Shown here: positions 12,719-24,300 of the stretch, piece by piece
Position numbering within the stretch: the first letter of the stretch is position 1
Layout: each line of letters starts with the position of its first letter
Position numbers and translations under genes: made by a program
Origin: Mactromeris polynyma
Taxonomy: Eukaryota; Mollusca; Bivalvia; Venerida; Mactridae
DNA length: 64,000 nucleotides
Direction of reading: 5' to 3'
Assembly (NCBI GenBank): GCA_032209605.1
Contig: JASFXZ010000005.1
Coordinates: forward strand, 26,214,905-26,278,904
The notes under the pieces: generated by a model
Told to the model about the DNA's origin: nothing
Seen by the model: the letters and a program-made list of their open reading frames with translations, nothing else
The model's database searches: none

Positions 12719-15700
12719 ACTATGTATGTGTGCCTATTGTGATTGTATTAGGGTTGGTTAGGAAAAAAATGTTTCAGAAAATATGCAGACATTATTACAA
12801 TTTTATTGGTTAAGGGTTCAGTATGATAATAAATTTTGGTGATAGCCCAACTTTTTATTTTGGTTTCATGGAATTATTTGAATTAAGGTTTATATTGTGA
12901 ATAAGTCTGATTGTGATGTTATCGTAAAATAACAAGTTTGCCTGGTTGAAATTCTTGAGATGTTTATCATGCAACATAGTGATTTTTTATATTTCTACCA
13001 ATTTCTTGAGAATAGACTCATTGCATTTACTAATTCTACTGTGTTCTAGGTATATAAGTATTATATTGAAGAGTTAATTAATTTTCAAACCATTATGCTG
13101 TATTTTATTAACTAAATGTGTGCTTGTTCATAACCTTATATTTAATTATATCACAATGAAGCATAGTGCTGTTGTTTTAGGACCACCGTTCTTTAAAAAA
13201 AAGTGTATTAAGTATTTCAGCCAAACCCATAGACACAATTTGGTTTGATGTTTATGTATTGATTTCAGTTTTCTTTGTTGTATTCACATAATGTCTCTGA
13301 CCAAAATGATCATTTTTGACAATTTATTTCACAATATGTTTGTTTGTACACATTTTGTTCCCCTCTTAGCCAAAAGGCATGAATGCTAGCATAAAAAACT
13401 GAAATATTGAAAGTTGTCCCAAAACTCGAGCCTCTGTCTGGGTGTTTTTGAGTGCAGTCTTGAAAATATTTCTATGGAAGATTCTAGCCAGCAGATGTTT
13501 GCTTATTTTCCCACCGCCATTATGAATTTCGTCCACACTTAAACATTCAATGAATGTAATATTCATAGTTCATGGACCAGTAACCCACCTTTGCAATGTG
13601 ATTCTTCTTGATGAAACTGAAAGTAGAAATCCCACATATGCTTGTCAGTTTTGCCAAAAAAAGACTCCAACGTATTTTTCTGGTTTTACATTTTAAAAAC
13701 TTTCATATACCAAGTTGTTTATATTTATCAGTTGTCATTTACTGATTTAAGTCATGGAATTAGCTATTTGATTGGTTGGCTTAATTATCATCATGGAAGA
13801 GAAGTTCTCTTCTATTAGGTATCACAATGTATGAACATTGAATATTGAATAGCTCTCAGTCAAAGGTAATAGACTAGAGGTAATGGCTTAATTATAGTTG
13901 ATGTTGCAAAGATTGTGTTTAATTTTAAGCAATAACTTGCTGAAATGCTGTTCATTATATCATTTTTTTCAAGTACATTGTGAAGGATGTTGAAATTAGC
14001 AATACCACTTTTTACCAGGAAACTGCTGATATTTATTTTACATTGATGTGCTGCCCTTGCTATTGTGGATTCATCTAATGAAATAGGATTGAAGTTGGCA
14101 CTTTTTAATTTTGAACCCATGATATTTCAAGATTCTAATGTTACTTTACCATGGTATGAGGTAATTTTATGTCTGTGTGATTGCAGTATGCTTCAAGTTA
14201 CTGTGTTTTACATGTATGTTAAATTGACTTATACATGTGGACATGTTGTTGGATGTACATAATATTTATGAGTTATAATTTTGTATGATAGGCAGGATTG
14301 TGGGCATTTATCTCATTTATTTACACTCTCAGAAGTAAGAGAGTATAATCATATGCTTACAAAAAATCCATGGTAATTTAAGTGCATAATTCATTCATTT
14401 GTATGGGTGCTTCTTTCGCATCCATTATTGTTTTGATTGCTTCAGTAACTTACTATAAGTGCCAGTTCTAAGTGGCTAAACCCAAGTCGCCGATTGTTTG
14501 GTTTTGAGTGTGATATTAAATTGACCAGTGATGTAGCTGCATGTCTCCAAACCCTGATGTTATTATGTCTGTCTTATTTGGAAGATTTGAATAAGGTATT
14601 CACTTAGACAGTAGGGTCAACAGTGTCATAAATTCAATCATTATAGTTACTAAATAAACTGTACTTATATGTGCCAAAGTATTTAATCATATGAATTTTA
14701 ACTTATAATACTCTACTAAGCATGCATGTGATTTTTGATGTGTGAATGGAATTACTTGTTACTAAGTATTCAATAAGGCTTGCCTGGCTAGCTCGGTTGG
14801 TAGAGCACTTGACTTCTGTTCTGGAGGTTAAAAGTTTGAGCCATTTGTTCTTCGTTACAATTTGACTTCTGTTTCATGTGGGAAAGTTGTCAGTGGCTTG
14901 CAGAGAGCTAGTTAGTACTGGTTGGTATGTCAGTAGCTTGCGGAGAGCTAGTTAGTACTGGTGGGTAGATCAGGAACTCTGGTTAGGTCAGCTGACTGCT
15001 GTGTATAACTGAAATACTGTGGAAATCAGTATCAATCTCCCAATGTAACAACCAACAGTATACTTATTTGTGTTTCTACATTCAAACATTTTGTCATCTC
15101 TTGTTCTATGAAATTGCCTTGCATGAACTTAAACATTACCATCTTAATAAAATGCACCTTTCTGTCTAAGTTGTCATATTTTTGTTGATTTTTTAATTTA
15201 TTTTCTACTACTTGTATTGTGTTCATTTCAAGCCATGACTGTGGCCATCTTTAATTTGAGTCTTGTCTCATTGTTGGATTTTTCTCCAATGGCACTGTGT
15301 CTATCAAATTAATAGAATATTGGTTTTGTAAATTAATCAAAAGTGCGAGTTCATTATTATTAGTGTTTTTTAGTTAATAGTCTAGTTTTGCTCATTAATA
15401 TTACATTTAGTTAGAATTTTATTTAAATTTTTAGTTTATTGTAATAGTTATCTATATTGCTTGTTGTAGTTTATAAATATTCAACATTGTTTGTTATAGA
15501 TTAAGTCTAGTCAATCCCCAATGTTAACTAAATTTGTTGTTATGAATGTTGTTTAATATTGACGAACACTGATACATCAATTGACCACCGTACATTACTA
15601 TAATACAAAACAATGCACTGTTTAATATTAACGTAAAGCTCCCAATTCACCCTGGTAAGTCATATTTCCAAGCTCTAAATTATGTTTCTGCCATTTTATT

Positions 15701-18305
15701 TCTTTATTATGTTTGAAGATGTTTAGAGTCAGAACCTAAGAGGATTTTTAATTTCAATCATATCTAAAAGTAATTTTCACTGTGAGTTTTAAATAGTTTT
15801 CATATATACCTGGTAATATTCATGATGAATCAGGAAGACACTAGTGTCTATCTTCTCTCTATTTGTATAGCGATCACATTTGCCCAGTTAAAGGTTTGAT
15901 CTCACATATACTACTTAAGCCTTTAATTTACACTCATTAATTGTTGAATCACTGTCTGTTGTATTCACTACCGGTATGCTGCTTTTTGCTATAGATCTAA
16001 ATGGATTGAATCTGTTCATTGTTTTTATATACATGTACAGTGTATAGATATTTATGTGTCATACATATTATGCAATCACTATTATTAATATCATGGATTG
16101 TCTGTAAAGTTATTAACCCACATGTGATTTGCAAGAATTACCTAATATGTTGGTTAATTGTTAGTTATCCTAACACGATCCACTGTTGTTGTAAATCAGT
16201 ACGCTGCATCTCTACAATCTGCAATCTGCAATTTTGTTTGCAATTTGTTGTATGATATTTTATTTCCCCTGAAGTTGAAGGTTAAGATGCTATGTTAATT
16301 ATTTTATTAGTAAAAATTATGTCTCTGACAAAAATACCAAACTTTGAATGTATCAGTGTATAATTTTACATGTTAAATCAGTGTCCAGTTGAAGGATTTT
16401 TTCTCAGTAGATTACCATAAGACCTTGTGTATGTCATTGACTTGCCAAAATATTTTATTTAAGTTAACGTGCAACCAAAGTGCGTTGCATTGATATAAAA
16501 TTTCATATACATGTACTGTGTTCAAATACTTGCATTTCTGATAATGTTCATTCCATTGTGTGTTGTGTAGAAAGTGATATCTCTATAAATTTGCACATTA
16601 AATACAAAATTAGTCCCAATAGCTATTAGAATCTGATGCTCTGTTTAGACAGGTTGGCATGAAATGCTGAGACCTAATATGTATTACATGATTGGGAATA
16701 AACTTTGTGAAATAAGTAGGAAATATCATTCAGATGTCTGTATGTTTATAGTCCCAGTCAGTTGTTCACTTGTATATGTTTGTTCTGTCTGGTGATGGAA
16801 AGTATTATCTAATTAGCAATAATGTTGAAAGAACTTCCACGTTCGATTAGTGATCATGTTTTTGCCTATTTGAATAAAAAAAGTTTACTGTATCTGATTG
16901 GGATTACCATTTGTAATTACTGGTATGTATGATTGCACTGATTAATGTCATTTATTTTGTTTCCTGATGTTGAAAATAAATATATTCATTCACTTATTAA
17001 CTTGTTATTGTCTCTGGATAATGTATGCAACAGTTATTTATAAACCAAATTTGACATATCTACAACTTCATTTTTCTTTTATATTTGTGATTTCTTTCTA
17101 TGTAGGAAGCAGTCAAATGTTCTATGTTGTGCGGTATACTTTAATGTGTTCATCAGACGATGTTGCGGTCACTGACAGTCAGTAACCAAAATATATACAT
17201 TAATTGTTTATCAACATATGTTAAAATAGTGTATGTGCAATTTGTACATTATTGCTGAGTTTAGTCTTTGCAAGATGGAGAAGTTCAATGGAATATTATT
17301 TGAAAAGATGAACATTGAATGATTTACAGTATTTGTCTTAGTCTCCACATTCCCTTTTATTTATGCAGACAACACCATGACTTTGCAATTTTTTGTTAAG
17401 CTTACATAGATTTACAGACACTAGCTTTAGGATGTTGAATGACAGATCAATTACAGAATGAGGCAAATAGTAATATACAAATTACTGCTCTGAGTGCACG
17501 GCAATTTTTATACTCCATACAAATCACGAAAATATCATAATGATGTTCAAATTAATCACTAACTATAGAAGTTCATTGATAATTACTTTTACATAAAACA
17601 CACACAGTAGTTATAGATGAATCTAAATCAAAATGAGTGTGGATAATCCATAAAGCATGAAGGCTTATATATCAATGAAGTTTAGTATGGTTCTTTTCTT
17701 CCTCTTGTGATGACCAAATAATTGTGTTTTATGTCAAGTGTGATATTGTGGTGTCTCCTTATTACATAAATCTGGAACAACAGGTAAACATCTTTTCATA
17801 TTCTATCCTTTTCACAGGGTTTTGGTTTTTGCCAGCAAAGATGAGTTTATTCCATGCCAGAGTAAAAAAAATGGTTAAACCTGCGAAAACTAGAAATAAC
17901 TGACAAAAACGACAAAATGTCCTCCACTAGAAAGAAATATCATATGGTATATTAATCAGACTGAGTTATTTTTTATTTTTTCACGAACATTATCGTTGTT
18001 TCTCTCAGATGTGAACAGAAAAATGTCAATACCTTATGTATTATATCAAAATATATAAAAAAAAAATACGGAATAACAGAATATCGCTAAAAATATTTGT
18101 GATGGCTTGGTACGTCGTAAAGGGAGACCACTGCGCAAGTTTGGTACGTTGCGTTACGGATTAACGAGGTGTTATCTTCAACCTTCTAGTAGGGGAAGCA
18201 ACTGCTTTGTATATTACTTTGGGTTACTTCCCTTAGACCACAAAAGCTGCGAAATAGAATCGTCAGGTTGGGTTATATGTCTGTGGTTTAAGGTTGTTTT
18301 AAAAG
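12719..18305. other. DPY19L3 3' UTR and intergenic region
   Basis: No conserved reading frame is seen; the open frames are short and AT-driven. The first part should be the DPY19L3 3' UTR, but the polyadenylation site cannot be fixed because AATAAA words are frequent here by chance. The only recognisable element is the SINE at about 14780-15030. The end, near 18100-18300, is less AT-rich and should hold the SNAPC1 promoter and 5' leader. Confidence 0.6.
14780..15030 (+). mobile_element. tRNA-derived SINE
   Basis: The head GGCTAGCTCGGTTGGTAGAG is an excellent A box with D-arm. AAAGTTTGAGCC, 34 bases further on, is a degenerate B box. The body holds a duplicated block CAGTRGCTTGCRGAGAGCTAG followed by TTAGTACTGG. 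A related tail appears at 26157-26275. No intact acceptor stem can be formed, so it is not a tRNA gene. Confidence 0.75.
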
Positions 18306-21300
18306 ATGAGTAAAGTTCCAGTTGTAAAGGGGTCACGTAGAAGAAAACAGAAGTACGAATATGAACCATGTATTGGAGTCAAGACGGATTTTGAATCACT
18401 TCTTCAACGATTTTCGTCGTTCGGAACAGTTCGATATGAGAAATTTGCTGAATGCTGGAAAGAATTGAACATGTCTTGCTATTGCGCCGGTAGGCAATCA
18501 CAAAGAGAAGCTAGAGAGGTAATCAAAATATTTTCTATTTCTGAACATTACTTCTTTGCATTGAATTTCGACCGAATTTTACATCGCGAAAATAAGTGAC
18601 GCATTTCTGGTTGAGTAGTGTTCGGATGGAATCATAACCTGAAGGACGGTTAGTGGCTAGCTTTGAGCATATTTTTTGTGTCAGTTAAATATGCCGGTTA
18701 AGTATTGAAGGTTAAAACTTGAATTAAGTCCCTAGCAATGCACAAAATGAACAAACGGGTTTTCTGACATCATGTATCTGCATAATCCGAGCCTTCTCTG
18801 TCCCTAAACCAGCCCCTTTAACGATTTTTGATATTTCATGTTGCTGGTTAGGGTCAGAGGAACTCATATAGTAAAAACCCGGGGATTCCCTCTCCCGCGC
18901 GGGAGAGGAACTTTAAATCAATATATCTATGTAAACATTCATTGGATTAACATTTCAAGCATATACATCTATTATCAATATATTAATTAACCTATCTGAA
19001 CCGTAACATTTGTTTTAAAACCTTTAATACGTTGTAACGGTCAATCCTTTTCAGAGTAAGCTAAAAAAATAATTTTCTTCATGTAAATATGTATTTGGGT
19101 CAAAGCACCTGGCTGTCACGTGATCGATGCAGATTGGTAAATTAAATATCAATTTACCGATTTGTTCGGCTAACTTTCCGTTAAAATGAGACCAAACGCC
19201 ACATACACCGTTGAAACTTGAAAGTACACGACTGTGTGGTTTTCAGTAATCCCCGGGTTTTTACTATAGGAGTTCCTCTGACCCTAAGCCGCAAAAAAAA
19301 GAAAAGGCTATAGGGTCAGAGAAGTCTCGGATTAGTATCTGCACAATTGTGTCTCAATCTATTATTATACTGTTTTATTAACTGCGAACTCATGAATATA
19401 TTATTATTACTAGGTCCAATTCGTTTCATCTGGGTGTACAGAGGTGTTCATGCTTTTCTGTGCGCTTGATGTAGAGAAGTCACAATTGTGTTTTGATATT
19501 ATAGCAAAGTAAATCAAACATATTATATAGTTGTATGCACAAGTGCATTTCCTTACCTAAATAAGTAAATTGACATGGAATGATGGATCCGTCCTGAAAG
19601 TTCATGCACCAGTTTGCAGTCAATGTAACAGCACTATACATCTTTGAAAAGTAGGCAAACAAAATTTATTGGAATGTATTAATTAATCATATTGTACGAT
19701 AGATATTTCAACATCAGTACTTTTTTCAGTTTGTAGAAGATTGTTTCCTGATAGCCAGTCAGTTTTGGTTACCACCTTCATCCTTCTTGATCCGTGCTGG
19801 AGCTTTGTATCTCCTTTATGGCTTATATTACTTCCAGTTGGTTCTGCCTAAAGTCAAGGTAAACTTTTAATTTATGTCAGTGACTTCTAGATAACTCACT
19901 GGGTTTTTTACTGAGTTTTGTCAACCTAATTGATTATTGAATGTTACAAGCTAAAGTACAATGTTCATTTAATGATGTTTCATTTCTTTCCAACATTGTT
20001 GAAAGTGGACACTTACATGTCACAGAATGGAGTGCTTTACATGCCTGGTAAAAAATTATCTGGTGTGGTGCAAGGATTGGAAATGTATATTAAACAAAGA
20101 AGGACATTTTTTTGGTGTGGTAAAGGTTTTTTCCATTGGCAAACTTTGTTATTCCTTTCCCATCACTGACCTATCGGTGTCCTGAATTTTGTTGAGGAAA
20201 AACATTTGTGTTAGCTAAAGTTTTCTTTGCTATTAGAACAATAAAACAGAACGCTGTTTGTCATGATATCAAGCAAAAACTTACTGAAATGATTAGCATG
20301 TAGCAATTAATTGGTAAATTAAAAAAAATCCATTGCTGTGAGTGTTATATCGCGCTCTCTGTTGTCTATTATATTTTCAATAGTCTACTACATGTATTTA
20401 GATCAGTTTCAATTATTTCATCGAGTATGTTAATGTGTTTGTTTTTTTAATAATTTTATAGATCAGAATCACACATCAACAATGGCTTAAGGTACTTGAA
20501 TTCCAACAAGAAGCAAGAGGACAACAACATCATGATCTAGACTATATTTTTCATAAAATGTTGCTGGAGAAAGCCTTTTTGTTTGTGGCTTCTGATGATG
20601 ATGTACGTATAAGTTATAAATTGCTTGACTATTAAGCGAGATTGGTAAAGGCTTATAAAATTATGTCTGTTTCATGTTACCTGTCAATCAGTTAGATGTA
20701 TTGAAATCTGTCCTGTACTTCTGTATTAAATATTTAAAGAAAAGTCTTTCCTACCATCCCAACTTTTTTCGGCCTGTTCAAGTGTTGTAGGAAACAGACA
20801 ACATGTTTTAAGCATAAATTTAACAAGTAAAATCTGCTAATATTTAATATAAATAAATATTTAATATAAAATCGGTAACTTGTTTTGAAAGATTTTTATG
20901 ATTTCATTGTATGACTGTTAACAATGTAATCGTGTTTATAATCCATGCATTGTCAAGATGACATAGCAATGTTTGCATTTTAGTTATTGTGTAACAAGTG
21001 ATATGTATGAAAATGAATTTTAAATTGCAAAATATGATACCAGTGACTAATACAAATGTAGTGGTATTTTTTCACATATTTTGAATTATTTATCAGAGAG
21101 CTGTATATGTTGAGCTGACAGATAAAAACTCAATCATTTGATTTATTTTTGCGATCAATGCAGATTATAGGAACTTTGTATACATCAATAAACATTATAT
21201 GTCTGTGATAGGAATTTATACAAATTATCATCATGTAAGCTGCTGCAAATTGTATTATACCTGACCTTTTTTATATAAAAGCATTATACACATTGTGCAT

Positions 21301-24300
21301 ATTTTTTTATCAGTTGTATCCAAAGCAGAAAGGTTTTGTAGAGACCAAAGTGATTCCAGAAAGCATGAAGGATGAAACAGGTTTACTAGATGAAGTATTC
21401 TCCGATTCAGCAGTAAATGTAAGTCCTGACCATAATAGTGCACATTGAATATACAATTCGTATATTTCCCTGAGTGACAGTGATGGAAATGTCTCTCTGT
21501 CTTTATTTAAATGTTTGTGATCTTTAAATACTGGTTTACATATACAATAACGACACAATATCATTGAATGACTTGATGTAAAAAAAAATTCTAGTTAATT
21601 GTGACAGTCTCTTTGCTGCATTTCTTGTTGGTTATATGCTTCAAACAAGTACTGGTACTATAATTGGCTTCATATCATTTATGTGTTAGGCATGTAAAAT
21701 GAATTTCGGCCTGTCTTGGTCTGTTTTGACATACAATTATTAGTCTTGGAAATATGATATCAAGTTATACTTCTATCAAATGAGTAATTCTTGTTTTTTT
21801 ACTGCATCTAACCTTCTTTAAACAGGCTTTTATACAAAGTAAATATTTTCCAGTTAGTCAAATTTATACATGTACTTGCACAAATATTGCATTACTAACT
21901 GTTCTCAACTTGTGGCTGTAAACAGAAATGTTTTACCAAGTTGTGAATATTTAGGAGGCAAAATCTTTTATTTCCTTTGATAAATACTTAGAGCGGAGAG
22001 ATTAATTCGTAAGTTTGTTGTGTTACTTAATTTTACCGTTATACTTGTATTCTTATTCAGCAATTGTCTCTTGTGCATGATCAGTACCAAAAAATGAAGA
22101 TAGCTTTGAACAGCAGTGATACAGGACAGCCGGATACATCATTGAATATTGTACACACAGATCTTATTGAAAGCATTAACAAGTAAGTGTAAATACGAAA
22201 GCTTTAATATTTATTACCAGGAAGTTGTAGTGCAGTGGATAATGTGTGGACCACTCTTTGCAAAGGTTGTAGATTGGAAACTTGCATAGGTCAGACCACA
22301 CCTCTTCATTAGACATCAGTATTTGTTTCAGTATTATTCTAGTTATTCCGTATAAGAAATTAATTCCAGTCAATGCTTTATCCTGTTTTGTGGTCTCACC
22401 TGGCCTGTAAAATTCTCACCTGACAGAAATAATCTGTTATTCTGTTGGGGCAAAATATAGGTGCATAATTGTGTGTAATGAAATGATAAAAGTAACCTTG
22501 TTTAGTATGTTTATCACGCTGTACATCTGTATTTTTGTTATTTAGGACTCTAGAAACTCACAAGGAAAGACAGAAAACTCTAGCAAGAAAATTGGCTCAG
22601 GTGAGTCAACTTAGTGATTATATCTATGTGCATGAATTTATTCATCTGTCATGTACTCTTGGTAACACTAGGTTTGTGTGTGATAATGTTCCCAGTTAGG
22701 CAGATTAGGGAATAGAGAGGTAGAGCACCAGACTCCTGATCAGAAAGTCATGAGTGTGAGCCACGTAATTATCATTGGAGTCGATTACAAACTTTAGGAT
22801 CTCTATATTTGCATAATTGCTGGTTAGAAACCCAGGAAGCAGACATTGAGAATGATTAAGATAAGTTAAACACTCCAGTCAATATTGTATTAATGACTGA
22901 AATGTTTCCAAAAATTGGAGCATACTGTCATTTGACAGCTCTTGTTTTTGTAATATTAAGGCTTTTTTGTATTATGTAAAATTTATTTAACACATTTGTC
23001 TCATTTTGTCTTAAGGCCACATAAAAAGGTCCTTTTGAATTGCAGAAAAGTGATTGAGATATTTCTATTCATTTAATTTTCATTCATTCATTGTAAAATT
23101 AATGTATAACTCTAAAAACTCAAACCATTACAAATCTACAATTCCAAGTAAATATTGGAACTGAAATGTAAACCTTAATTTTTTGTCCAAGATACCATAA
23201 CCACACAAATTATATATTTTTTCTTACCTTAGATGTCCAATACTTGAATGGATTAATTACAAATCATTGTTTCTTTTCTACAGAATCCAACACTAGATAC
23301 AGACAGTGAGGAAGATGATCCTACTTACGAGGTTAGTTAATTCAGTCATTGAAGCTTACATTCATGTATACGATGGGAACATCTCCAATATAAAGCCTCC
23401 TGAAATAAAGTCTACTTTCATTATTGAGTAAAATATGTAAAAAATCGATCTATTCTAATGTTTCTGTCCTGTATCTGGGAATGCAGAACAGTAGACAAAT
23501 GTGCTGGGTGCCTTTAAGTTATGTTCCACAATGTAATTCTTCAATGGAGTCGTACTGTAGTTCTTCTGACTTCCTTGAAGTGAGGTTTTTAGTAATCAAT
23601 TATTTTGCAAATTTAATTCATGTGAGGTTTCTGTAAAAACTTAGATTTGTACTTACTATTATCATTATATTCACAATGATTTTGCTATACATATATCAGT
23701 GTTTGCTCACAGGATGAAGTGCACGCACACTCAATGACTTAGACAAAAATGCATTAAAACCCCCAAAAATCAACTGGGTCAGAGATGCTCTGGAAAAAAA
23801 TTCTGGCATCCAAAATTCAGCCGAGTCTTTTCTGCAAGTAGTAGAGGTCACACTTGGCAGAATCCAGTATGTCAAGAATTATCCCCTGTTGAAAATCCCT
23901 GCTGCCCATCCTAGACCCCCTTAGTGCTTGTTGAAACCTTGATGGGTGCTTTAATGACAAAATTTCAAAATTATGAGCATTGTAGTTATAACAGGATATA
24001 AGCATTAATATGCTGATATATTTCAAAGAAGAGAGGGCATATTGGTTTGCACATGTTGGTCGGTCTGTCTGTCCGTAACCTTTTCATTTCCGATCAATAA
24101 CTCAAGAATCCTTTGACCTATCATCCTCAAACTTGGTCCATACATTCATCTTGGGTACCCAATTGATTTTGGGGTCATGGGGTCAAAGGTCAAGGTCACA
24201 GTGGGCATTATGTTTTACAAACATCTCTTGATAATTTTGCAGTCTGTGTCAATGAGAAAGCATCTTAAGCTGAAAGCGTTTGAACACGGTATCAGTGGAT

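Noticed and set aside
18107..18313. 68-codon ORF upstream of SNAPC1 as a gene
   Set aside because: No recognisable family; it overlaps the SNAPC1 start in another frame. At most an upstream ORF in the leader.
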